Assembly (NCBI GenBank): GCA_001931875.2
Contig: MSJH02000447.1
Location: forward strand, 1-30,760
Direction: 5' to 3'
From: Byssochlamys sp. IMV 00236
Taxonomy: Eukaryota > Ascomycota > Eurotiomycetes > Eurotiales > Thermoascaceae
DNA: 30,760 nt
Shown: in pieces, positions 10,866 through 20,895 of the stretch
Layout: the number at the start of each line of letters is the position of its first letter
Numbering within the stretch: the first letter of the stretch is position 1
Position numbers and translations under genes: made by a program
The notes under the pieces: model-generated
Database searches by the model: none
What the model was told of the DNA's origin: nothing
The model's input: only the letters and a program-made list of their open reading frames with translations

Positions 10866-13567
10866 TTCGGTTGAATGAAGCAAAGAAGATTCTGAATCAA
10901 ATTAGCAAAGGTTTTGAAATGGCGAATGGTGATGAAGCAGTATTTTTATTTTGTTATGTGTAAAGAAATAATGACTATAAAAGAATAAAGAAATGGGTAA
11001 GTAATGGGTTTTTTTGGATATTAATTTTATATTTATTTATTCTATACACACACACGCACAAATACACATACACGCACACACGCACACACACACGCAGAGA
11101 GAGAGAGATATACTGAATAAGAGACAATAAGAGACACAGTGAAGGGGTGATATATACACCAGTGATATATTCGTTGACTTTGTCTCCTTGATTAAAAGTG
11201 ATTGACAGTCAGAAGAAAGAGGGGAGGATGACGGGCGATTCTTTGTGATGCCTGTTATATGCATCTTTTGATTAGCTTTTGACTAACTATTTGAAACTTC
11301 TCCAATAGTAAGCATTTGGAAGTAAGGTCAGTATTCGTGTAACCACAATGCTCAGCTCTAACCTACCCCCACTTCGGGAATCCTGACCAAGCATTGTTCT
11401 CTTTGTTGCATTAGACGATTCGATCGTTTATTAAAAAGGGAACATAGCATTCCATTATGCTTGCACTCGATTTTTGGGGCACACGTGTGTCTATGACAAC
11501 CGATACTCACCTAAAGATCTACCTGTAGGACAAGTACGCACTTTATCACCATGACAAAAGGTACAACCGTCAAAAAGCCGAAAGTTTGACATTTTTGTCC
11601 TCTCTCTTTCTCTCACTTTCTTTCTCTCCGTCTCTCTGTTTCTCTTTTTTTTTAAGGTTACTCGATTTTTTTTTTTTTTGATTGTTACCTCAACTCACAC
11701 GATCAACATGTGGCCCCAGTCTCTGCCTTTACCTCTCGCACACCTTCTTTTGAAAAAAAAAAAGCGGTCGGACTTTAGATGGGATATTATTGCTTTTTTT
11801 TTTTTCATCAGTTTGGCTTAAAAAAGAGACAACTGTTCCTTGCTGTGAAAGATCTCCTAAAGTAGCAAAGAGTTGCTTAGTACAATGTTTATACTGGTGA
11901 ATTTCGAACAAGATATTTTTATAAAGCCAAAGGAAGATCTTTAAATAGTGCAGATGACATCAACAAAGTAATTGCCATTGAGTTTTGTCTGCATGCCTCT
12001 TTTGCAGGAGTTGGACAAAAGCACTAACAAAGATACAGTGCTTATTGAAACAAAAAGCGCTTTCCTACGATGCTATATGCGATATAAACCCATTGTAAGA
12101 CCAATATACATATGTTTTGAGCGCACCTTTGTCCCTCCCTCCCTGATTCTGTAACTTTGAAATATCTTTATCATTTAATTAAAGTTTAGTAGAGATACCA
12201 ACATCATCCATTGCTGGATGTAAAGCAAATGTTTATTGGCAAGACTTATTAATAGCTTTTAAATGAGTTGTATAACACAATCATATAGTAAAAATGAGCG
12301 TATTCATCAAGTTCCGTGGCCATTCACAGTGGATTAATACCAAGCGCTTCTTTTTGTACAGTATGTTGTACCTACACCTGGCATTATTTGAGCCAATGAA
12401 ACGGATATTGTCGTTTTGGGAAGGAGACTAGTGAGAGAAAGAGAGCACTCAAATGAAACTTTGAAATAAGGATTTTCTTTTTCTTTTTTTAGTTTGACAA
12501 TTCACCAATGTCTTTTTGTACTCATTGAGTGCAGTACGTGCAAGTCAATCTTCATACTTGAAACGTACGTTTGATTTCTTATTATTTCAGAATCTAACAA
12601 AGAAGGGCTTTTCTCAGCGTTGTAGCCCTTTATCAGTGCTTTATATCTTAAATAGAGTACTCCTGTCATCGTAACATGTTGCATATACAATGCAAATAGC
12701 ATAATGAGAATTCATCCCAGAGTCATCAAAAGAACCAACACAGTAGCAGAATATTTATTCTTCACTAACACCAATAAACTAATCCGTGTTTCTTTATAAA
12801 CGCCTTAACGAAGTACTGTATTTTTATTAATTATTGACGTTAATTTTATAAAATATTATCGTAAAATAAAAACTATTTACGTAAAAGGACGACAAAGAGA
12901 AATATATAGTATATCCATGGATGCCAAGGCTGAATACTACGAAAACATTCTTGGCGACGACGAATTTACACACGAATTTATTTTCCGGAAAGAAGTATAG
13001 TTTACATTATGTGATTTAAGAAATGGTCAAGGCGGATATCTGCCTCTGTCATGTGCCGGTTAATTAGGAATGTAACTGTACCACTGTTATTAACTAACTG
13101 CGTGGTCAAGCAAACAATGTTGAAGGAAGTAATCATATTGATCGCAGTAGTAGTGTACTAGTATCAAACAAACAATCACATTATAAAGACGTTTAACTCA
13201 GTCTTCGCATCTGCACGTATTGCATTACTACAAATAAACGCAAGATAATAGTAAGCTTGCCTCTATTTTTTAAAAGACCTTGATAATATCATTTTGACAC
13301 ACGTCTTTTTTTTAAAAAAAACAAAACTTGTGTGCTAGTCTTAGCCTCTATCTGTTCTCTGGAACTTGCTCTTCAAAATAGTCCCAAAAGTTTAATGGGT
13401 ATACATCCTAGAGAGTAAGGGCAGGTACTCCCTTTTTATATGATTATGGAGCAGGAGTGTTATCCATGACAATATGAAATTCAGAGAATTGCAACTTTTT
13501 AATGACCGAAGGGAAACACACAAATTTGGGCTGAGTGCAATCAATTTTTTCCTTTATAATACCCAAA
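10866..13567. other. long intergenic region between FAR1-domain gene and a small plus-strand gene
   Basis: About 2.7 kb without a credible exon. It holds the promoter of the minus-strand FAR1-domain gene at the left edge, a CA/GA microsatellite (about 11044-11110), interlocking inverted repeats (11326-11396), a nested pair of short inverted repeats (11553-11599), CT and T runs (11598-11680) and a T8/A8 palindrome near 13304-13320. The small open frames on both strands lack ATG-led exon structure and family resemblance. Confidence 0.6.
11044..11110. repeat. imperfect (CA)n followed by (GA)n microsatellite
   Basis: CA repeats interrupted by CG and AT steps, running directly into a GA repeat. 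Simple sequence only; the open frame reading through it on the minus strand is a repeat artefact. Confidence 0.85.
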
Positions 13568-14050
13568 ATGACCGTTGATGTACCTAAACTGAACCCTCTC
13601 TATGCTTATCTCGGCTTATCGCCTGAATCTATTGATATTCAATCTTATCTCGGCACCAATTCAGCTCCTACGATCTCAACCGTTCAGCAGTACACGTACC
13701 ATGCATACAAATCGGAAGGCATTTCGCTTGGTTTTATCAAAGGTAGCGATAACTCACTCATTTTAGATTCTATCGATATCTATAACGCGCAGACTCATGA
13801 TGGTTTTCAGCCTTTTATACGACCACAAGACTTACCATGCGATCTCAAAAGAGACATGCAAGGCCATGAGATCGTTGCTTTGTTAGGTGAACCTGACAGA
13901 AAAGGAGGTGGTGGTCGAACGAGAACACCGTGTTGGATAGAATATTTGTTCAAGACAGACAATAAGAGAGAATCAGGTATGGTCATTCAGCTTCATGGTG
14001 TCGAATGGGAAGACCGTGAAATGGGTTGGACTAGTCTTGTATTGTATTAA
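13568..14050 (+). CDS. conserved-looking protein of unknown function, 160 aa, intronless
   Basis: Single exon from the ATG at 13568, the first methionine of a frame whose upstream extension has no ATG. The product starts MTVDVPKLNPLYAYLGLSPE and has no signal peptide or membrane segment. The C-terminal half carries the pattern EIVALLGEPDRKGGGG, a CWIEYLF segment and GMVIQLHGVEWED, ending near WTSLVLY. The LLGEP...W-x-E-Y...G-x-x-I/V succession with alternating beta-like stretches gives the impression of a small alpha/beta domain built around an LGEP turn. I cannot name the family. The gene ends only 100 bp before the LAA1 start in the same direction. A stop codon followed by an A run and AATAAA (14077-14082) supports a separate transcript. 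Balanced codon use and coherent protein sequence argue for a real gene. Confidence 0.75.
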   Translation: MTVDVPKLNPLYAYLGLSPESIDIQSYLGTNSAPTISTVQQYTYHAYKSEGISLGFIKGSDNSLILDSIDIYNAQTHDGFQPFIRPQDLPCDLKRDMQGHEIVALLGEPDRKGGGGRTRTPCWIEYLFKTDNKRESGMVIQLHGVEWEDREMGWTSLVLY

Positions 14051-14076
14051 AAAAAAATAAAAAAATTCTGGGAATG

Positions 14077-14082
14077 AATAAA
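14077..14082 (+). terminator. polyadenylation signal AATAAA
   Basis: AATAAA lies 26 nt after the stop of the 160-residue gene and is followed by a T-rich stretch. It fits 3'-end formation before the LAA1 start at 14151. Confidence 0.5.
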
Positions 14083-14100
14083 CTTCTTTTGTTCTTTTGG

Positions 14101-14108
<8 letters not shown>

Positions 14109-14132
<24 letters not shown>

Positions 14133-14150
14133 ATATACACATACATAGTA
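14109..14150 (+). promoter_or_regulatory. CT-rich tract and TATA-like leader upstream of LAA1
   Basis: About ten TC dinucleotides followed by TTATATACACATACATAG lead directly into the ATG at 14151. Pyrimidine-rich tracts just upstream of coding sequence are common in fungal core promoters. With only 100 bp to the upstream stop codon, this must contain most of the LAA1 5' leader unless transcription starts inside the upstream gene. Confidence 0.45.
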
Positions 14151-17100
14151 ATGCCACCGTCTTCCGGTCAACAACTATCGAATAGAGCACAACAAGATAT
14201 TCCAGACGTTTTTCTTTTAGATGAGCAGAAAATACAGCCGAGTGAAACAACAGAAAAGCAGGAACTCTATGTCCTGCAGTGGTTGGCGCAGGTTGAAAGA
14301 GAGAGTAAAACAATAGACGTGGTATGGACAGATGGATAATTGCACATAAACATTCTAATGTCCCCCTTATAAAGGAAACACTGAAAAAGGCACAGCCAAT
14401 ACTTGAAAAAAGCTTGCTTCGACTTATTTCACTCGCTTCAGCCAGACCACGCAGACCCATTCGTTTTCTCATCGGACGATGCTACATCATCTTGTACACT
14501 CGAGGCGACACACGGACCCTATTTGATACAGTGACAGCACTTCATAGTCTGATTGCTGCTAATAAAAATATGGACAAGGAGACAAAAATGTAACGATTGG
14601 TTCGTTTATGCCCTATTACTGCTGACATTCTTTTTCTTAGTGCGGCTATTTCAACAACAGGAGCTATCATGGGAGCGACTGGATCAAAGGTATACAGCTA
14701 TTTTTATATTCGGCTTTTGTATTCATTGCTTTTTATTGTAGGTTCTTTCATTATTTGCCGAGACAGCCACCTTGTTTTTAAAAGTGATAAAGAATAGCAA
14801 TGTAAGTAAAATGGGAGGGATACGAGAAAGAGTCAGAATATAATGTGTATGTAGAATCCGCTCATTTTACGGCTCGAAACCATAGCTGCTTTTACTTTAT
14901 TGTTGAAAGGCGCTGGTAAAGCAGCAACTGAATCCATCTTGAAAGATCTGATGAAACAACTAAGGCATGGATTGGTTGATAAAGCCCTTGTGATGCGAGC
15001 TGCTTCAGCACAGGCAAGTCACCCCTCATAACTTTATCTTTGACATGCTAACAATGGCAAACTAGTGCTTGCAATCTGTTATTCAACACGCGACACAATC
15101 ATTTACTCAAGTTGAAATTGAATCTCTCTTACAGCATTGCTTCAAGGCATTTGAAAACTCAACCTTTCCAGTCCGTCGATCTGTCTCGTCATTATGTGCA
15201 ACGATCTTATTATTTACGCAAAGACCAGCTACAGTTGATCCAGCCAAACCAAATATCCGGCACGCGACAACAGGAGAAGAGACAGTGCCGACCAAAGCAG
15301 AAGATGCGGTCAGCAGCAAGAATGTGACGTTGATGTCTGTTGAAGACATGCTCTCTCAGATATCTGGGTGCTACAACCGACCCAACAGTTCTCGTGAGCT
15401 CAGGACAGGGTTGATTGAGACTTATGCAACCTTGTTTATTTTGCTTGGGACGGAGTTTGTAGAGGCCAACTACGATACGATCACCAAACATGTCTTGTGT
15501 GAGATATTGGATAAAGAACTATCAGCGTCTGATAGTGCGTATCTTCGAACTCAGGTGAACTTTCTTCTTCATCACACCATCAACAAGAAGCTCCTGAGTG
15601 AACATGGACAGGCGTTTGCGATTAAAATGCTGACAAATAACTGGATCAAAAAGTGGCCACCTCTGATGGCGAACCAGGTGGCTCCAAGTAAACAAATCTT
15701 GTTGTGTGTGACCAACCTGATATCACAACTCGTATCAGAACTCGAAGGAGCAGCCAGTTCAGTGCAAGTAAGAAAAGCATCATGAAATGAGAATGTATAC
15801 TGAGCCCCCTTTTTTTGGCTATTAGGAAGTCATTGTTGAACCTCTCTTCATTTTGCTGAGTCATCCCAGTTTTGCGGTTCAGATGGCTGCTGTATGGTGC
15901 ATTCGATGCTTTTGCAACGCATGTCCTTCTAATCTGCTAAAACTTTTACCCAAAACGATGAACCTATTGGAAAAGGACTTGAGCAATCTGACCAACCCGA
16001 CAACGACGACCAAGATATTTCAACGAACGATTGCGTATGCGTACACTGCTGCTGCCGTCTTGAGTGTCTTTCCTGCTCATCCCATATACACATCATTCGA
16101 ACTGAGCGCGCGAGCCATGTCACTGTCGAGTCAACTGGTGAAACAAGTTCACAAGGATCCTAAGATTGCCAGTGTTCAAGTACAGGTTGCGTGGACCTTG
16201 ATTGGTTCTGTGATGTGCCTGGGACCAAACCTTGTCAAGATCCATCTGCCACAACTACTACTGCTCTGGAAGAGCGCGTTGCCGAAACCGAGCGGTAAAG
16301 AAGTCAATTCGATTCGATCCGAACCTGAGTGGTCCTTTCTGTTTCATATCCGTGAATGTGCGATCAGCTCGATCTACAGCTTTTTACTACACAATAGTCA
16401 ATCGCTCGTCACCCTCGATATCGCCAAACGTATCGCTGCATTACTCAACAACACGCTTGCATTCCTGGCTACAGCGCCTGTCACGTTTGCCGCCACCACG
16501 CTTTCGCCCTGTGTGCCCTACGAAACAAGATTGATTGACCAGTCTTACTGCCTTCGCCGACGCATCTTTCAATGCTTCATCACGCTTCGACCTCACCTAC
16601 CGACTTACGAGTCCTCACTCAACAGTCTGCTGCGGCATTCACTGACGGTATTTATCGAGTTGGACAAAATCTCTGCCTCCTCACGTGCTCAACAGCAAGT
16701 CACTGCTACCATACCTGGCCAGTTTGTGAGTGTTTGGAATATAGCAGACGGGCATGGATGTGGTGTAACGAGCAAGATGCGAGGATACCATGTCGAGATT
16801 GTCTCTGCTGTCGAAGACACATATGAAGAAATCAACCGCGGGAAGGAGTGGATGACAAAGGACAGGTTTGAACGTGTTGAAGAGTTGCTGGAGCGGCCAA
16901 TGATAGGTTCACTTGAGCTCGACCCGTTTTATGCATACACACACCACGACGGCAATAAAAAAAAATCCTACATCCCTCAGCCTGTGTCGCCATCAACCTC
17001 GTACGTGGACGCGAGCATTGAGTTATTCGCCACCTTATTCTGTAATCAGCCTACACCTATTCAAGAGTCCACGTTTGAACTGATGGTCAAGGCCGTAAAG

Positions 17101-20100
17101 GACCCAAAGCTCGAAAGAAACTCACCTCGTCGTGCAGCCCTCTTGGTCAATATCGTTGTTGCTCTGATTGGCGCTTTCAAGCATATGGCGGTCTTATCGA
17201 GAAAGAAGAAGGAGGTGATTGGGTTGAGCCCGAAAGCGACACAGCTGCTTCAGGAAATTTTGATGGAAGTCGTCACTCATCCTGATCCTTATTTAAGAAA
17301 TGTTGCATGTGAAGCGATTGGACGTCTGACAAACATCGTAGGTGGCACGTTTGTTGCCTCACAGATGCAAATTCTAGTCGACCTTGTCGTTAGTAACCGA
17401 GATCCGGATGTTCGAGCTGGATGTGCATTGGCGATTGGATACATTTATAGTCATGTCGGTGGTATGGCTGCTGCAACGCACTTGAAGACGATCGTTGGTA
17501 TCCTGTTGTCGCTAAGCAGTGATCCGCATCCGGTGGTCCACGCCTGGGCACTTGAAGCAATGGCTATGACGGTCAGTGCAGCCGGTTTGATGTTTTCGAG
17601 TTATGTCAATAGTACGCTCGGCATGGTGGCCAAGTTATATCTCAGTGAGACGCACGAGCCTGGAAGTGGGTCGATCGCGGTCAGCAACGCCGGCATGTCT
17701 GTTGGATTCACGGCATATCAAGAGTTTGGACGTATCATTTACGAGCTCATTGGCACCCTGGGTCCAGAGCTACAGGCTTCGCCCAAAGTGAGAGAGCTTT
17801 GCTTGAATATGGTCGAAGAACTCAAGTTGGAACCTGATGAAAGAGTCAATGTAGAAGCAATTCGATGTATTCAGCATTTCTTGATGTTTGCACCCAAGTA
17901 TCTTAATGTTTATGATCTCGTTCCCTACCTCCAGCATCAAATCACAAGTCTTCATTTGCCGCTGAAACGCGCAGCAGTCACCTGTCTGTATCAGCTAGTA
18001 CAGCGTGATTCAGAGCTTGTGTTTAAAGCAGCACAGCCTGGTCTTGATAGTGAGTTGTTCAAGATGCTTGACACCGATCCACAGCTATCTGATGTCAAGA
18101 ACGTTATCCGCAACTGGCTACAGGAAACAGCAGTAGCTGAACCTTCGATCTGGGTAAACATCACAAAGCGTATCGTGACAGGTACCGCGGTTCCTACATC
18201 AACAACGTCGAACACATTGGACAATGATGCAGATAAAAAGTCATTTGATGATGAAGAAGATGACGAATTTGGCGATGACGATGCAGATGGATTTGTGGAT
18301 GAAGATAACACAGATATCACTACCACCGTAGCAGATGCGTCTGGCTTGACGGCCAAACTCTCTGTCAATGTCGAGATCCCTCCTCGGTGGCGCACACAAC
18401 TATTTGCACTTGAATGTCTTCAGCAGACAATCGAGCTCGTGGCTGCAAGTGGTATTCGCGAACACTTTGATCTCATATTAGCACGTCGTCGTCGACAACA
18501 GGCAGGGCTAGGCGACTACCTCGTCTTTCGTGTGCCTGATCTCATTCGACTTTCGTTTACAGCTGCAACTGCTCATGTCAATGAACTCAGACTAGCAGGT
18601 ATTCATTTGTTACGACTCGTGATTGAAAAATTCGCTACGACTGCCGATGCTGATCTGGAAGATATGTTGCTCCTTGAACAGTACTCTGCACAAATTGGCG
18701 CTGCACTGACGCCTGCCTTTGGTGTCGACTCATCTTCAGAAATTGTTGCGGCTGCAGTAAAAGTGTGTGCTATCTATGTAGGTAGCGGTATTGTCAAGGA
18801 CCTATATCAGCTGGGTCGTGTGCTAAAGCTTTTGACATCTGCGCTGGACCGCTGTAAAGGGGAAACAAAATTAACAGGTGTAGGAGAGGTCAAAGACTTG
18901 AGCTCTCATGCTTCAGTTATGGTCAAACTGGCCGTCTTGAATGCTTGGGCCGAACTTCAAGTCGCAAGCCAAAGACAAGGTTATCTCAAGCAGATACTGC
19001 AGCCCAATCTGAGCGTCCTGTCGTCCATGTGGCTCCGTTCTCTACAGGATTATGCGCGTATCCGTTTAGAATCAGATATTGTCGCGTTGTCAAATCGTAA
19101 TGAACGTATTCAAACAGCGTCGAATAGCAGTATTGATTCAATGTATTCAGCTGCTACAAAAGACGTTGTGCTACCGTATTACCGTCGCTCATGGCTCAAG
19201 ATTATGGAAGCAGTGGCTACTCTAGTGGAAACACAAACACCGGCCATGCTTGAAGCGATAGCAAATAATCCAGACTCGAGAGCGGATGGACAGGCGTCTA
19301 ATCTGTTTTATATTCTCTTTGGGCTCTGTATCGAAAGTTTGTCACGCGCGTCCAGCAGCAGCAAAACCGATTCGACGACCATTCCTACCTGTCTGCGTGC
19401 TCTCTGTACCTTCATTCAGCCTTCCCTTGCGGGTAATCAGTTTGTGCCAAAAGCAGTCTTCTTGGAGCTGATGAATGTCTTTGACCGTCTCATTCGAACA
19501 GAGAGCTACAAGATTCAAATGATCATTATTGAAACCGCTCAGCGGCTAGTTCAGAATTATGGTGCTTCGTATCTGTGCGATGACCTGGAGAATGATTCTT
19601 CTGAATCCAATGCGTTCCCAACCACGTCAAAGATGTATTATATTTTGAGAGTCCTCATCAACGTTTTTCTTCAGTATGTTCCTGGGCTATCAACCAAGCG
19701 AACGACATTGCCGCCCTCTGATGCCTCGGATAACTTGGCTATATTACTTAGCTTTTCGCTTGATTCATTTGCTCAGTTGGTAGGAATCACGCCTAGGCAA
19801 TACAAGGTGGATCTCTTGGCCGTTTGTCTACGGGTATTCTCGGATATCTTTACAAACGAGAGATTTATACAGACCCTAGCGCCCCGTGCGCTCGTGTCGT
19901 TGAAGACTGCCGTTTTCAACTTTGAATCAGACTTGTCACCCACAGATGTTGTATATTTATCAAAGATTGTTACAGCAACAACGCATACGCTCTTGGGAGA
20001 CTTTTCTTCGTATGTCTATTGTCTTTATAAAGAGTACACACACTGATCTGCTTATAGGCTACAATATGAAAAGGAAGAACTGACAACTGCTTCACAAAAG

Positions 20101-20895
20101 AATAGGTTATTGGCCACAGTACTGGTGATGACAGGTTGTCCTCAAGCCACTTTACATTCGACAGAATCAAGAGCTCAGCTTATCAATGTGCTTAAAATGT
20201 GCTTACCGTCCAACAATGCCGAGGTAGATACAATATTTAATCATTTTTAACTCGTTTTACTTATATATATAGCAGCTATCTGCAACGGCTCATCAGTGCG
20301 TCCGTAACTTTATCTCGCTTCCTGAAAAAAAGAATATCCTGTCACTGGCTACTTTAGGACAGGTCATGGCTAGCTCTTTATTATCTTTTACTATAACTCG
20401 CATTGTAGCAGCCAAACATACCGATGACACACTTCCTGTGTTAAATGAAAATATCAAGACCTTGCTGACACTTTTGAACAGTGTTCAAGAAGAACAACGT
20501 AAGAAAGGATATCCTATTTTGGGAAAAAGGTGCTAACCCTCTCTCATCTATTGATAGAATATTCTGTTCTTTGCATCATTTTACCCACACTAACCATCTT
20601 ACTGGAAGACCCTCCATACAGTGGAACCGAATCCAAGGTTCATGATGCATCTTTGACGCATCTACTCTCGATTGCTACCAATATGCCTGCCGTATTCCGT
20701 GAGACCGTATTAAAGCTACCTCATCATATTCGCATCAAACTTGAATCGGCTATGCGATACAGTATATTAGAAAAACAAAAGCAGCAACAAGAACAACAGC
20801 AGCAAATAAAAGAAGAGCAACAGCGTAGAGCAATGAACGAAGATCATAAGCAGCCAACGATTGCGCTTAAAATGGACTTTAGTCATTTTGGATAA
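14151..20895 (+). CDS. LAA1: Laa1/HEATR5-type large HEAT-repeat protein (10 exons, 2089 aa)
   Basis: Exons by hand: 14151-14321, 14375-14589, 14641-14689, 14742-14801, 14855-15013, 15066-15767, 15826-20009, 20058-20223, 20273-20498, 20558-20895. They sum to 6270 nt in one frame, about the length of HEATR5 proteins (~2,000-2,070 aa). The N-terminus aligns in order with HEATR5: a WLAQVE segment, LIGRCYIILYTRGDT, AAISTTGAIMGATGSK, and the ASAQCLQ...LLQHCFKAFENS region. HEAT-like helical repeats fill the rest, including PDPYLRNVACEAIGRL and RDPDVRAGCALAIGYI. An acidic segment at ~1258-1280 contains DDEFGDDDADGF. The C-terminus is a Q-rich helix ending IALKMDFSHFG. In yeast, Laa1 supports localisation of the AP-1 clathrin adaptor at trans-Golgi/endosomes; in animals HEATR5 works with aftiphilin and the FTS-Hook/dynein route. 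A similar cytosolic trafficking role is inferred. Intron 5 (15014-15065) is GC-AG; exons 3 and 4 are tiny (49 and 60 nt). Confidence 0.95.
15014..15065 (+). other. LAA1: GC-AG intron 5 of LAA1
   Basis: The donor reads CAG|GCAAGT, otherwise a perfect consensus with C in place of the invariant T. The intron has a TGCTAAC branch point and a CTAG acceptor, is 52 nt long and joins ASAQ to CLQS in frame (phase 0). No alternative GT donor nearby keeps the conserved protein reading. Confidence 0.85.
18241..18309 (+). other. LAA1: acidic, phenylalanine-containing segment within Laa1
   Basis: Codons for residues about 1258-1280 read SFDDEEDDEFGDDDADGF and continue VDED. This is a disordered, highly acidic loop between HEAT blocks carrying three phenylalanines. 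It resembles the acidic-phenylalanine peptides that bind gamma-adaptin/GGA ear domains, but without the hydrophobic residue normally expected a few places after the key F. Confidence 0.6.

Noticed and set aside
11037..11264. 75-codon minus-strand frame with a CVCVCVCVCACMCICACVC pattern
   Set aside because: Translation of the CA/GA microsatellite; no coding signal outside the repeat.
11326..11390. Possible tRNA gene (GGTCAG...CTGACC acceptor-like pairing with TTCGGGAATC)
   Set aside because: No consistent D-arm, anticodon arm or GTTCRANNC T-loop on either strand; the pairing is better described as interlocking inverted repeats.
14097..14150. Upstream extension of LAA1 with a hydrophobic leader (FFLSLSLSLIYTY)
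   Set aside because: The extension has no ATG and translates the CT tract; the first ATG is 14151 and Laa1 proteins are cytosolic without a signal peptide.
17991..18395. 134-codon minus-strand open frame
   Set aside because: Lies wholly antisense within LAA1 exon 7; its serine-rich content mirrors the acidic codons of the sense strand.
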